Source: Chloroflexota bacterium (GTDB lineage: Bacteria; Chloroflexota; Anaerolineae; Anaerolineales; UBA11579). Taken from it: a stretch of DNA of 62,998 nt. The position numbers and the translations under genes are program-made. The DNA is taken from NCBI GenBank assembly GCA_023485685.1, contig JAMCZK010000046.1:1-62998 (forward strand), in the 5' to 3' direction. Each line of letters begins with the position of its first letter. Position 1 is the stretch's first letter. Under the pieces are notes generated by a model that searched no databases, had not been told where the DNA came from, and saw only the letters and a program-made list of their open reading frames with translations. Below are positions 19,101 through 27,683 of the stretch, in pieces.

Positions 19101-20483
19101 TGCGGTACGGATGAGGGCATCTGGATGCGCAGCGCAGACGATGTGGCCGACCAGGCATTGGGCAGCCGTATCTTCGGCCGCGTCGTGGCGAAAAACGTTG
19201 TCGATCCCAAGACCGGTGAAGTGCTCGTCGAAAAAGGCGAGCTGCTTGGCCATGAAGAGACTCGTAGTGTAGTCAAGGCCGGAGTGCAGGACGTTTACGT
19301 CTTCTCCCCGCTTACTTGTGAAGCTCAGATGGGAATCTGTGTGAAATGCTACGGGATGGATATGGGGCGTGGGCGTTCTGTGGGAATTGGCGCCGCCATC
19401 GGCATTGTGGCTGCCCAATCCATCGGTGAGCCGGGCACACAGCTCACGCTACGTACTTTCCACACCGGCGGTGTTGCGGCTGAATCCGACATCACAACCG
19501 GTCTGCCTCGCGTCGAAGAACTCTTTGAAGCCCGCCGCCAGCCCAAAGGCGAAGCGGTCGTAGCTGAACTGAACGGCACCGTCGAGGTGGCCCAATCGGA
19601 GCGCTTCAGTGACTTGCGCGTCATTCGCGTCCTGCACAGCGAAATGGTCAGCGATGAATACGAACTGCCCAAGGGTTATCGCCTATCGGTGAAGGACGGC
19701 GACAAGGTGCAGGTCGGCGGCGTATTGGCTTCGCTGAAAGGCAACGAGCTCAAAGCGGAGAACGCCGGTAAAATCCGCGTGGAAGACCGCACGGTCTTCG
19801 TCTCCTATGAGCAAAAGGAATCTGTGGAGTACGAAGTCCCCAATACGACTCGCATGCTGGTGCACAACGGCGACAAGGTCGAGGCCGGCCAGGCGTTGAC
19901 CGAAGGCTCGCTGAACCCGCATGCCATTTTGCGTATCCAGGGCCGTGAAGCTTGTTACATGTATCTGCTCACTGAAGTCCAGCAGGTGTATCGCTCGCAA
20001 GGCCAGAACATCCACGACAAGCATTTCGAGGTCATCATTCGCAAGATGATGTCCAAGGTGCAGGTGACCCGTCCGGGAGACACCGGCTATTTGCCCGGCG
20101 ATTACGTGAACCGACTCGACCTCCGCCGAAAGAATGAAGGGCTGCTGGCGGAAGGCAAAGAGCCCGGCAAGTTCGTCGAGGCCCTCTTGGGCATCACCAA
20201 AGCCTCGCTGAGCACCGATTCCTTCCTGTCGGCAGCTTCCTTCCAGCACACGATCAAGGTGCTGGCCGGCGCAGCTATAGCTGGCGCCGTGGATCCGCTC
20301 ACCGGGTTAAAGGAAAACGTGATCCTTGGCAAGCTGATCCCGGCAGGGACCGGACACCCAGCTAACGCCCACCTGCTGCCGCCGCCCGAACCGCGCCGCG
20401 AGCAATTGGCGGAAGCGCCGCTAGGTGGGGAGAGTCTGGGCTTGTTGCCTGAACCTCCGATCGACCTGTTGCCGGAGGAGTAG
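16197..20483 (+). CDS. rpoC: DNA-directed RNA polymerase subunit beta'
   Basis: A 1428-residue beta' subunit, the catalytic half of bacterial RNA polymerase. The N-terminal zinc site is intact (CYCGKYK...CDKCG, about residues 60-80). The active-site motif NADFDGDQM is at residues 625-633, with Asp627, Asp629 and Asp631 holding the catalytic magnesium. The trigger-loop region (GMRGMMADPSG through ADTALRTADAGYLTRRL) and the second zinc cluster (C..CEAQMGICVKC) are present. A lysine/glutamate-rich, likely coiled-coil stretch is seen at about 140-310. rpoB is not upstream as in many bacteria: the preceding gene is a histidine kinase and rpoC has its own promoter. The rpoB location lies outside this window. 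Confidence 0.98.
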   Translation: MESKGLSALRISLASPETIRSWSYGEVLKPETINYRRLRPEKDGLFDEAIFGPTRDWQCYCGKYKNIRYKGIVCDKCGVEVTRSSVRRERMGHISLAAPVAHVWYTRRVPSYLGLLLDISRRHLDRVLYFAQYVVTYVDEDARQKALARLDEEISDAEKQQATAINAQIAESKKLRDGKLAELDARAKAIEKRYEDDLAAKIDPVIKEGQRIEAKLQDQLGKSPRAAIPLTSTKTTIVKAGEAITNKHIAKVQQAVKDFLEEKEKAFGEKKQKELERLSVERASVKAEAELAMNQLRMSLEEQAGSPQEEQLRVREELENLRPMTFMGENRYRELRSKWGQVFRADMGAEAFYDILERLDLDKLSEELWHELRTSRSKQRRRKATNRLRVVESFRRSGNRPEWMILTVLPVIPPDLRPMVQLDGGRFATSDLNDLYRRVINRNNRLKRLLELGAPDVIVRNEKRMLQEAVDSLIDNSQRGKALSRRGRRELKSLSDLLKGKKGRFRRNLLGKRVDYSGRSVIVVGPQLKLYQCGLPKSMALELYKPFVISQLVSKNYAANVKGAKRIIDRNRPEVYEVLEDVIKDRPVLLNRAPTLHRLGIQAFEPVLIEGSAIQLHPLVTTAFNADFDGDQMAVHVPLSRKAVWEARELMLSTRNLLKPADGEPIIGPSKDMVLGVYYLTMEPRPLKDGDKPRTFSNMDEVEMAYALGGVKLHTPIRIRVQTWFDDKNNRMAEFDTRFVDTTVGRVLFNLVLEPEIQFVNEKMDKGSIKDLIAQMLEVSGDETRTTNVADRVKDIGFKFATRSGTTIAISDITIPTEKGEIVAAAMEREEAVEEDFRRGLLTEQEQNERVIEIWQETTNKVADAVKQYMDPVGNLATMANSGATKGGFSSISQLAGMRGMMADPSGRIIPLPIRSNFREGLTTLEYFISTHGSRKGLADTALRTADAGYLTRRLVDVAQDVITTVEDCGTDEGIWMRSADDVADQALGSRIFGRVVAKNVVDPKTGEVLVEKGELLGHEETRSVVKAGVQDVYVFSPLTCEAQMGICVKCYGMDMGRGRSVGIGAAIGIVAAQSIGEPGTQLTLRTFHTGGVAAESDITTGLPRVEELFEARRQPKGEAVVAELNGTVEVAQSERFSDLRVIRVLHSEMVSDEYELPKGYRLSVKDGDKVQVGGVLASLKGNELKAENAGKIRVEDRTVFVSYEQKESVEYEVPNTTRMLVHNGDKVEAGQALTEGSLNPHAILRIQGREACYMYLLTEVQQVYRSQGQNIHDKHFEVIIRKMMSKVQVTRPGDTGYLPGDYVNRLDLRRKNEGLLAEGKEPGKFVEALLGITKASLSTDSFLSAASFQHTIKVLAGAAIAGAVDPLTGLKENVILGKLIPAGTGHPANAHLLPPPEPRREQLAEAPLGGESLGLLPEPPIDLLPEE

Positions 20484-20558
20484 TGGGCTTGCTTGGCAAG
20501 CGCGGGAGAATGCGGCTTGGCTAGCGACAGCCACTCATTCTCCAAGTGTGATTTGTAT

Positions 20559-20586
20559 AGAGACCCGCGTAAGCGGGTCTCTTTTA
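20559..20586. terminator. Bidirectional intrinsic terminator between rpoC and the deacetylase gene
   Basis: A perfect 10-bp stem (20559-20568 / 20573-20582) with loop GTAA is followed by a short T-run. On the minus strand it follows the convergent deacetylase gene, whose stop codon (20584-20586) abuts the stem. A second, weaker hairpin (GGAGAATG / CATTCTCC) lies just upstream. Confidence 0.85.
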
Positions 20587-21729
20587 CTTGAAGATCACTT
20601 CGAGCGGCGGCAGTTTGCCGCCACAGTTTTGCCGGTACCAGGCCGCCTCGGCAGAGTAATTATCGCGGGCAAAAGCCTGCGCCGCATCTCCTATTTCCGC
20701 GGTTTGCTCCAAGTTGAGGACCGCAGCCGTATCCCAAAATCGCGGTAGCAGCATAAGGGGATCGTCGTAGCCGCGCTCGCCTTCCCCTTGCGGGATCCAG
20801 TTGAATTGCAAAGGGCCGCGGGAATGGATGGTGAATCCCAGTTCAAAGCCAGCTTCACGAGCGACCTGGATCCCAAATGCCGTGTAATTTCCCCCTGGCC
20901 AGATATAGGCGACAGGTGTATTCCCAAAATGCTGTTTCAGCAAAGGAATCGAACCTTCGATTTCCTCCCGCACAGTTGCTTCGGGCATGTCTTCATTCAA
21001 GTAAATGTGATTCAGCCCGTGGGACTGCACATCGAAGTATCCAGTATCGTTGATCCGTTCGATCCAGCCCCACAAGCTTTCGCCAGCTAAGCGCCCATCA
21101 CGTTGATCTGTATCACCAATGATCCACGCCAGGGTGGTGGTCCAACCATGCTCTTCATTGACGGGAAGGAAATAATCCTCCGCTGTTCCGGGTCTGCGGT
21201 CATCCAAGATCAATATCATCGAGCGCTCGGGAATCTTGGCGTTCTCTTGTAGGAAGGCAAGCAGTTCCTCGCCGGTGATGGTTTCGAACCCAAGTTTCTC
21301 GGCTTGACGGATAATCGCTTCGAACTCGACAAAGTTGATGGCCGAGGCGTCACTGGGTGTGGCGTCGCCCTCCAGGATGCTGTGGAACATAACCGGTGCC
21401 ACCACGGTGCCCGGCAAACTGCCTTGAGGATTCCAGCGGAGATATAAATATCGACAGGTGTCGTCAATGTAAGTCACGGGCTCAATGTTGGGTCTCAGTA
21501 AGTCGCTTTCAAATTGATCTGGGAACGGCAGATTAGGTGAAGAGCTGGCTACAGGCGGTTCGGTTGGTTGGGCAGGTACAGTGTAAGTCGCAGGCATGAA
21601 AGGAGTACTAGTCAATTGAGATTGTGTAGATTGACCTGGATTCGCGCTACAAGCGACCAAACTTACCAGTACAAGGGGCAACACAATTAGGCGCAAGTAT
21701 GGATGCAAAATTTTGCTCCGCAAAAACAT
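20584..21729 (-). CDS. Polysaccharide deacetylase-family lipoprotein
   Basis: About 381 residues from ATG 21729, chosen because it gives a clean lipoprotein signal (basic start, hydrophobic stretch, LVSLVAC with Cys27); the longer reading frame adds an unlikely 37-residue head. A Thr/Pro/Ser-rich linker follows, then a NodB-like carbohydrate esterase domain with ILDD (acid pair about 176-177), SHGLNH (metal histidines about 238 and 242) and a WPGGNY strand. These enzymes remove N-acetyl groups from cell-wall or extracellular polysaccharides. It should be anchored outside the membrane. Substrate cannot be inferred. Neighbours on the same strand are also extracytoplasmic-type proteins. Confidence 0.85.
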   Translation of the reverse strand: MFLRSKILHPYLRLIVLPLVLVSLVACSANPGQSTQSQLTSTPFMPATYTVPAQPTEPPVASSSPNLPFPDQFESDLLRPNIEPVTYIDDTCRYLYLRWNPQGSLPGTVVAPVMFHSILEGDATPSDASAINFVEFEAIIRQAEKLGFETITGEELLAFLQENAKIPERSMILILDDRRPGTAEDYFLPVNEEHGWTTTLAWIIGDTDQRDGRLAGESLWGWIERINDTGYFDVQSHGLNHIYLNEDMPEATVREEIEGSIPLLKQHFGNTPVAYIWPGGNYTAFGIQVAREAGFELGFTIHSRGPLQFNWIPQGEGERGYDDPLMLLPRFWDTAAVLNLEQTAEIGDAAQAFARDNYSAEAAWYRQNCGGKLPPLEVIFK

Positions 21730-21763
21730 CGCAGCATTATACAAGTTCGCCCCCTTTTTGTTT

Positions 21764-22894
21764 TTAAGCCTTTTGTACCGTGAAATAGCTGTAGTGGTAG
21801 GCGATTTGATCGTCCTTAAGCCCCAACGTATCCTTGCCATCCAGTACGCGCCCGGTAGCGGATTCCGCCGTCCAGGTCAGGGTGCGCAGGTTCTCCGTTT
21901 GCGATTGCCCGGTGAGTTCGAAACGCGCATTGGGCAAAGTCTGGCGCAGTAAAGTGTTGTACCAGCCCAGGATGGATTCCGAGCCCTGCACGGTTTGCTG
22001 GGCGGTTACGTGCAACCCGGCTGTGCTGTACAGGGAGGCAACCTTGATCGGGTCGCTGGAATTCAGCGCTTCCAAGTAGCGGGTGCCAATGTCCACCGGC
22101 TGGCTGGCTTCCGCGGGCCAAGCGAATTTTTCGATAGGGTTCCACAGCGCGTGGTCATACTGGCGCGCGTAATACCACTCCCAGAAATTGGCCCCGGGCA
22201 ACCCGTTGTCCTTTACCGCCTGTAGAAAAGCGCTGACCTGCTCGGGTGTAGCACGCCAGCCGTGTTCTCCGTAGGCCGCGCCGGTAGGAAAATATGGGCG
22301 CCAGACTTTCCGGGTTTGGAATTCACGGATCGATTTCAACAACTGTTGCGCAGGATTGTTTGCCCCGACCCAATAGACTTGCGGCATGTTGAGGTCGCAG
22401 TATTCCAAAAATGTATCCCAAGGAATGGGATGCATATTTGGATAACGAAAACTGCTTAACGCGATGGTTGTATTGGGCAAACCGGCGCGCAGTTCTTCCA
22501 TGTATGCCCCGGCCTTCACGTCCATGCCGCGTTCCTGGAATTCGATTTCGGCGTTCACCACAAAACCAGGCAGATTGAACTGCTTGACGCGCTGAACGGC
22601 CATGCGCGCTTCCTGTACAGGATACTCGCCATAGATATATTGCCAACCCCAGGGCTGGATGCCCTTGGCGCGCAGCGCCGCTGCCACTGCAGGGACATGG
22701 TCTTCACCGCCCTGGTAGTTGTAAAACTCGCGACCATTCTGCACCTTGTAGGTGTTGTAAGTGCCGCGTCCATCGGCAATCTTGATTAGGACGTGAGAGA
22801 GGCCGGCCTGGTGGGCGGCTTCCGCGACGGCAGCCGGATTCCCGCCTTCCACCCGGTGGATCTGCCATAAGTACATGCCTTTGCCTTGCAGCAT
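21764..22894 (-). CDS. Glycoside-hydrolase-like TIM-barrel protein with C-terminal NTF2/SnoaL-like domain
   Basis: 376 residues. Residues 1 to about 245 read like a TIM-barrel glycosidase/lysozyme-like fold (MYLWQIHRVEGG, SHVLIKIADGRGTY, GWQYIYG, VVNAEIEFQ, MPQVYW, FWEWYYA), with regularly spaced hydrophobic strands ending in acidic or aromatic residues. Residues about 255-376 resemble a SnoaL/NTF2-like fold (RYLEALNSSDPIKVASLYS...GSESILGWYNTLL). No signal peptide is visible. The gene starts 1 nt after the stop of the upstream SH3-like gene, so both are one transcription unit. Catalytic residues cannot be assigned from sequence alone. Confidence 0.55.
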   Translation of the reverse strand: MLQGKGMYLWQIHRVEGGNPAAVAEAAHQAGLSHVLIKIADGRGTYNTYKVQNGREFYNYQGGEDHVPAVAAALRAKGIQPWGWQYIYGEYPVQEARMAVQRVKQFNLPGFVVNAEIEFQERGMDVKAGAYMEELRAGLPNTTIALSSFRYPNMHPIPWDTFLEYCDLNMPQVYWVGANNPAQQLLKSIREFQTRKVWRPYFPTGAAYGEHGWRATPEQVSAFLQAVKDNGLPGANFWEWYYARQYDHALWNPIEKFAWPAEASQPVDIGTRYLEALNSSDPIKVASLYSTAGLHVTAQQTVQGSESILGWYNTLLRQTLPNARFELTGQSQTENLRTLTWTAESATGRVLDGKDTLGLKDDQIAYHYSYFTVQKA

Positions 22895-22895
22895 C

Positions 22896-23687
22896 TCAGC
22901 TCACCGTTTTCGGAGGCACGGGCGGAATGGTCTTCATTTGCCAGGAAGTGAAATAACGCAAGGTGCCGACTTTCGGGTACCAGCACAACGCAATCCAACC
23001 TTTATCCGTGCGCCCCCAAACATAGGTGCCGCGCGGTGCATATTCGTCAACAGTCATTTTTTGCAAAGGCAATGCCCTGCCGATGGCTTTGCCCACGCTC
23101 CCCGGCGCATCCTTGACCAGCAACCAAGGAACGGTGGTGGCCTTGATGGTAATTTCCGCGGGAAGTCTTGGGAAAAATTCCAGGCGTTTTAGAGGGATGT
23201 ACATTGGCTTACGTCCAATGACGAAGGTGTAAACATCCATCCCGTTAGCCGGATTGATAATGTTCCCCTGGCGGGTAACGACAGTAAACTTGTGCACAAG
23301 GTCCGGCCTCGATTCGAAATTGAAGCGGGCTGGATCCGGGGGATTGCTATCCAACTCAAAAGTATCGACTTTTGCTGACCCTTTTACTATCCCCTTCACC
23401 CGTACGATATTGCCGCCAAAACTCAAGGTATCGGCAAGTTTATTTTTATTGAACCAACCAGCCGGGGGGTTCATAATGAATTTGAATGCTCCGGGTGAAT
23501 TAAGACCTCTCAAGTAACTAGTCCAATAAATCCCCAGTTTTAGATCGTCCTTGTTGCTGTTAGCGCCGGCGGATAGAAATAGCGGAACGGTTTCCGGGGT
23601 GGATATTAGGCCAGCCCAGCCCGGAGTTGCCGTGCGAGACTTATATTTCATCCAGTGGTAGTCATGCAGCAGACGCGCGTATCTCAT
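22896..23687 (-). CDS. Hypothetical protein with C-terminal SH3-like segment
   Basis: 263 residues, not recognised over most of its length. The C-terminal third (ALPLQKMTVDEYAPRGTYVWGRTDKGWIAL) looks like a bacterial SH3-type module of the kind seen in cell-wall or secreted proteins. There is no signal peptide. The start at ATG 23687 lacks a clear Shine-Dalgarno sequence. Only 1 nt separates it from the glycosidase-like gene, suggesting the two proteins act together, perhaps on the same polymer. Confidence 0.55.
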   Translation of the reverse strand: MRYARLLHDYHWMKYKSRTATPGWAGLISTPETVPLFLSAGANSNKDDLKLGIYWTSYLRGLNSPGAFKFIMNPPAGWFNKNKLADTLSFGGNIVRVKGIVKGSAKVDTFELDSNPPDPARFNFESRPDLVHKFTVVTRQGNIINPANGMDVYTFVIGRKPMYIPLKRLEFFPRLPAEITIKATTVPWLLVKDAPGSVGKAIGRALPLQKMTVDEYAPRGTYVWGRTDKGWIALCWYPKVGTLRYFTSWQMKTIPPVPPKTVS

Positions 23688-24047
23688 GGGTCAGTCGGAT
23701 AGTTCGGTGGTCAGGTCGTCAAATGGTTGGGAACCACGGAGAAGGGAAGCAGGAGGAGAGAGGAAGGCAGAAGATGTTGTTTGTTTTATGGGTGGGGGTG
23801 GAGCAAACAACTTGACAAATCCCTCATCCCACCAGACTGGCGGCTGGCGACCCTCTCCCAAAAAAGGGAGAGAGTGGGCAGGTCTTAGACCCACCCCTAC
23901 GACTTTAAAGGCTTGGAACACTGGGTTGTCCATTGATATCCGGGTTACAGGTTGTACGTTGCAAATTTTGTGCCATGCATCCCCCTTGGCAATAAAGATT
24001 CAGAACTTAGCTGGCTTGCTCGGTACCGGCTAAAGCCTCGAGTCCGG
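23688..24047. repeat. Intergenic region with degenerate palindrome (family B, copy 3)
   Basis: This 360-nt gap has no credible gene. At about 23821-23881 it holds CCCTCATCCC, a 25-nt interruption, then ACCCTCTCCC-AAAAAA-GGGAGAGAGTGGG. This is a diverged relative of the palindromes inserted in folC (29601-29640) and recG (35684-35735). The rest is low-information sequence. Confidence 0.55.
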
Positions 24048-24626
24048 TCAGCCCGCTGAAGTCGGTGTTCCTGCCAGCCCCAAAGCCTCGCCCTCGCCCT
24101 GCATGGCTGCCAACACATGGTCGGCATGCTCCCAAAGGTCTACGCCGAATTCCTGGGCTGCCGCCTCAATTTCAGGCCTCTTGGCCCCGGCGGCGAAGGC
24201 TTTGTCTTTCCACTTGTTCTTGATGGATTTCACGGTTACGTCCGCGATGGCCTTCGACGGGCGGACAAGCGTCACCGCGGTGATCAAGCCGGTGATCTCA
24301 TCGCAGGCATACAGAGCTTTCTGCATGCGGGTCGTGCGCGGGATGCCGGTATGGTCGGCGTGGCTGAGTATGGCGTCGACAACGACATCGGGCACGCCGC
24401 GCTGGCGCAGGATGGGGGCGCCGGCCTGGGGATGCTGCTCCAAGGTGGGGTGGATCTCCCAGTCGAAGTCATGCAGGAGCCCGGCCAGCCCCCAGATTTC
24501 CTCGTCCTCCCCGTATAGGCGGGCATAGTGACGCATGGTGGCCTCTACAGCCAACATGTGGCGTACGAGGTTTTCGTTCTTAACGAATTCGCGGACGATC
24601 TCGAGGGCTTCCTGGCGGGTGGTCAT
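24048..24626 (-). CDS. HD-domain hydrolase
   Basis: 192 residues of the HD superfamily of metal-dependent phosphohydrolases. The conserved pattern is visible: an early histidine (RHMLAVEATM), the HD pair in LAGLLHDFDWE, a histidine in LEQHPQAGA and an acidic residue in ALYACDEITG. The protein is close to the usual length of small HD proteins that act on nucleotides, but the substrate is unknown. A GC-rich palindrome lies just upstream of the start, between it and phnE. Confident family call, unknown function. Confidence 0.85.
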   Translation of the reverse strand: MTTRQEALEIVREFVKNENLVRHMLAVEATMRHYARLYGEDEEIWGLAGLLHDFDWEIHPTLEQHPQAGAPILRQRGVPDVVVDAILSHADHTGIPRTTRMQKALYACDEITGLITAVTLVRPSKAIADVTVKSIKNKWKDKAFAAGAKRPEIEAAAQEFGVDLWEHADHVLAAMQGEGEALGLAGTPTSAG

Positions 24627-24655
24627 AGCTCAGCGCGGGATCGCAGCATTCTAAC

Positions 24656-24679
24656 ACCGGCTCGCTTTTGCGAGCCGGT
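24656..24679. terminator. Perfect GC-rich palindrome between phnE and the HD gene
   Basis: Arms ACCGGCTCGC and GCGAGCCGGT pair perfectly around TTTT. Neither strand shows a strong T-run after it, so it may be a weak terminator or an mRNA-end stabiliser for the phnDCE transcript. Confidence 0.5.
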
Positions 24680-24715
24680 ATTGGAAGAAAAATCAAGTTG
24701 TTTGACAGAACTGAT

Positions 24716-26866
24716 TTATACGTACCGCTTGCGGATTTCGGAGCTCACGTAATCGAGGGTCGCAACGGTGATGGCGATCAACCATAATGAGATGCCGACC
24801 AACTCCCATTGGTAGAGCCGCTGCCATTGGATCAAAAGGAAACCAATACCGCCACCGCCTACCAGACCTAACACGGTGGACATACGCACGTTGATATCCC
24901 AGCGATAGATGGTGAATGAAATGAAGTAAGGGACAACTTGCGGAACAACAGCATACACAATCGTCTGCAAGCGTGTTGCTCCGGTGGCATTCACAGCTTC
25001 CAGTGGACCCGGATCGATACTCTCAATGGCTTCAGAGTATTGCTTAGCTAGCGAGGCGATTGTGTGCAATGTAAGCGCGATAGTTCCCGCGAAGGGTCCG
25101 AGCCCGACCCAAATGACGAAGATGACTACGTATACGATAGCCTCAATAGCGCGCACAATGTTGAGTATGGTTCTGGTGATTGCATATATCAACGAACCAA
25201 ACGGTATTCCACGCGGATTCCTATTAAGCAAACCAAAGCTGATACCCAATAGCGCAACGACCACTGCCCCAGCATAAGCGAGCAGAACTTCTGAAGCCGC
25301 AGCCCTTTCTTCGCCTACCACGATGCTAAGGGCTCCGCGACTAAATGCCTGCCCGAGGTAATATCCGGGAACAGCCAGCATGGCACCCAATATTAATGCG
25401 GAGATGATCCTGCTGGCATTAGTTCCCAAATTCTTTAGCAGTGACCCTAATAAACGCCCGCCCCATTGAAAACCTAAAGTTCCCAAGGTAATAACCAAAA
25501 GAAGCGCTATGAGGAAAATGGGTATAGGGGCCTGTTCAAGTCCGCCGAGGATTGGCGCAATCTGACCGGTCGCAAAAGCCCCGAGGAGAATTCCGATAGC
25601 CAAGCCGGCAATGCTGCCAACCAGATCCTGCAACGGAAGAACAATGGGGGCCATCAAGTTTCGGGCGGCTAAAAATGAAAGTGGAAACGCCAACAGAATC
25701 CCGAAGAATGTCGCCATCAGGCCGATCATGATGGTTTCGAGGATTCCGACAAGGGCTAGTTTCATTTCATCGCTAAGTCGCAGCGAGAAAACTTCTTCGC
25801 TTTCCTCGCGCACGACCAGGGTATGGATCTGTGCCCCGGCTGCTGTGCTTTCCGGAATCACGACCGAAGGGATGCTCAATTTAGTTGTGAATTCACCATT
25901 CTCATCGATGGTGATATCTGTTTCTCCCACTCCCCGGGGTACGAAAGGATTTCCAATGGGATTTTTCCAGAGTATGTGAACTTCCATCCCTGGCGTGAAG
26001 TTGCCGCCCGTGATGGTCAATTCCGTTCCGGGGGCAAAACCTCCACTCAGATCCCGGACGCCAATTTCCCCGCAGGTGGGAGTAGCTGAGATCCACGGTT
26101 CATCCGGATCAGGTTCGTTGGATGGCGGGCCGCTCTCCCCCTCCGGGCATGGCGCCTGGATAAGCTGAAACTCCTCGACAACTTCCTGGTCGTAGGCAAA
26201 CGCCTCCTTCCAGGGCCAAAGAATTCGCGGGAATAAAATCGATATATCTTTATATTCCCGAATGGCTTTGGGCAGATCGAAATCCGTAATGTTGTAACCG
26301 AGTGCGAAGATGAGCAGGCACATGATCAATATGGCGCCTGCCATGGAAGGCAATTTGTTTTCGTCGGCTAACGCTCCCACGCGACCTGCATCGATAACCT
26401 GCCAGAACCACAAGGCGGCCAGGGCAGCCGCTGAGTACAGAGCCGTTCCCGTGTAAACCTGGGCAAGATCCTCAGGTCTCCCGGCCATACTCAATATCGG
26501 TTCTTGGGCAAGGATCAGCGCCAAAAAGAACAGAATGGCAATGCCATAGGTACCGAAAGCCTCCGCAGCGGGATCGCGGAACACAAATTTTGTGAGGAGA
26601 TAGCGCAAGGAAAGGAGGAACACAAGCAGGAATCCGGTTTCCAGGACCAATTTGACATAAATAGAGAAACTCAATTCATAATTTGGGAAACGGGCTTCCT
26701 GGGCTATCGTCCAAATGCTGAGACCACCTAAAATCAGGACACTGGCTAATATCGTTAGGCCGCGCGAACGGGCGCGGGCAACGAATTGGCCCAGGCCGGG
26801 GACGATTAATGAAAGTATCGCGTGGAGGGGAGAGCCTTTTGGAGCAGCCGGTAGATGGTTTGCCAC
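24716..26866 (-). CDS. phnE: PhnE-type ABC permease with a large N-terminal membrane/TIG-like extension
   Basis: 716 residues, against about 260-290 for ordinary PhnE. The C-terminal part (from about residue 385) is a binding-protein-dependent permease with the EAA loop near the end (EAVNATGATRLQTIVYAVVPQ), by which it contacts the ATPase. The N-terminal part has about five extra membrane helices, starting with a PGLGQ helix. It is followed by an extracytoplasmic stretch (about 230-370) with DLSGGFAPGTELTITGGNFTPG, which looks like an immunoglobulin-like TIG/IPT module. A role for the extension in docking the substrate-binding protein is inference. It follows phnC by 14 nt. The family imports phosphonate, phosphite or phosphate. 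Confidence 0.85.
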   Translation of the reverse strand: MANHLPAAPKGSPLHAILSLIVPGLGQFVARARSRGLTILASVLILGGLSIWTIAQEARFPNYELSFSIYVKLVLETGFLLVFLLSLRYLLTKFVFRDPAAEAFGTYGIAILFFLALILAQEPILSMAGRPEDLAQVYTGTALYSAAALAALWFWQVIDAGRVGALADENKLPSMAGAILIMCLLIFALGYNITDFDLPKAIREYKDISILFPRILWPWKEAFAYDQEVVEEFQLIQAPCPEGESGPPSNEPDPDEPWISATPTCGEIGVRDLSGGFAPGTELTITGGNFTPGMEVHILWKNPIGNPFVPRGVGETDITIDENGEFTTKLSIPSVVIPESTAAGAQIHTLVVREESEEVFSLRLSDEMKLALVGILETIMIGLMATFFGILLAFPLSFLAARNLMAPIVLPLQDLVGSIAGLAIGILLGAFATGQIAPILGGLEQAPIPIFLIALLLVITLGTLGFQWGGRLLGSLLKNLGTNASRIISALILGAMLAVPGYYLGQAFSRGALSIVVGEERAAASEVLLAYAGAVVVALLGISFGLLNRNPRGIPFGSLIYAITRTILNIVRAIEAIVYVVIFVIWVGLGPFAGTIALTLHTIASLAKQYSEAIESIDPGPLEAVNATGATRLQTIVYAVVPQVVPYFISFTIYRWDINVRMSTVLGLVGGGGIGFLLIQWQRLYQWELVGISLWLIAITVATLDYVSSEIRKRYV

Positions 26867-26880
26867 TTGTTCCTGCTTAC

Positions 26881-27648
26881 TTATCGGGCGCCAAGCCGTT
26901 GAGCTTCTTCGCCATAGATTTCCTTAAAACGTTTATCACTTAGTTGTCCGATATCTTCTTTTCCACCCTCGAATACCAGGCGCCCTTCGCGCAGACCGAT
27001 CACTCGAGTGCAATAGCGCTGGACTAGATCCAAAAAGTGCAGACTGCAAAGCACGGTGATCTTGTCTTCTTTGTTCAGGTCTTCCAAATGTCCAAGGATG
27101 GAATGCGCCAGCACGGGGTCCAGACTGGCCACCGGCTCGTCGGCCAGGATGATCTTAGGTTCCTGCATCAGGGCACGGGCGATTCCCACGCGCTGCTGCT
27201 GGCCGCCGCTCAATTCATCGGCGCGGTTATTGGCCTTGTCGGGGATGCCAACGCGTTTCAACGCGGTCACAGCCCTCTCGCGGTCTTTGCGGCTGAAGCG
27301 GTTGATCAGGCTCCAGCTGGGCGGAGTGTAACCCAGGCGCCCGGAAAGCACATTGGTCATTACCGAGGAGCGTTTGACGAGGTTGAATTGCTGGAACACC
27401 ATGCCTATTTCACGGCGCACCGCGCGCAATTCGGCCTCTTCCACGTGGGTGATGTCCCGTCCCTGCCAAATGATTTTTCCTTCGGTGGGTTCCAGTAATC
27501 TGTTGATGCAGCGCAATAAAGTGGATTTCCCCGAGCCGCTAAGGCCGATGACTCCCATGAATTCCCCTTTGCGAACTTCGAAACTAACGTCCCGAAGGGC
27601 GATTGTGCCATCCGGGTAAACCATGGTGAGATGTTCTACTTTTAGCAT
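26881..27648 (-). CDS. phnC: Phosphonate/phosphite-type ABC transporter ATP-binding protein
   Basis: About 255 residues from ATG 27648; the longer frame adds 18 unlikely residues. Walker A (GLSGSGKST), the ABC signature (LSGGQQQRVGIARAL) and Walker B (ILADEP) are intact, as is the switch histidine after LCSLH. It powers the importer with PhnE and PhnD. It is separated from phnD by a strong hairpin, which may lower its expression relative to the binding protein. No C-P lyase or phosphonate hydrolase gene is in the window, so the substrate may be phosphite or phosphate. Confidence 0.92.
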   Translation of the reverse strand: MLKVEHLTMVYPDGTIALRDVSFEVRKGEFMGVIGLSGSGKSTLLRCINRLLEPTEGKIIWQGRDITHVEEAELRAVRREIGMVFQQFNLVKRSSVMTNVLSGRLGYTPPSWSLINRFSRKDRERAVTALKRVGIPDKANNRADELSGGQQQRVGIARALMQEPKIILADEPVASLDPVLAHSILGHLEDLNKEDKITVLCSLHFLDLVQRYCTRVIGLREGRLVFEGGKEDIGQLSDKRFKEIYGEEAQRLGAR

Positions 27649-27683
27649 GATCGCCGGTGGAATTGTACTTTTAGATTTACAAA

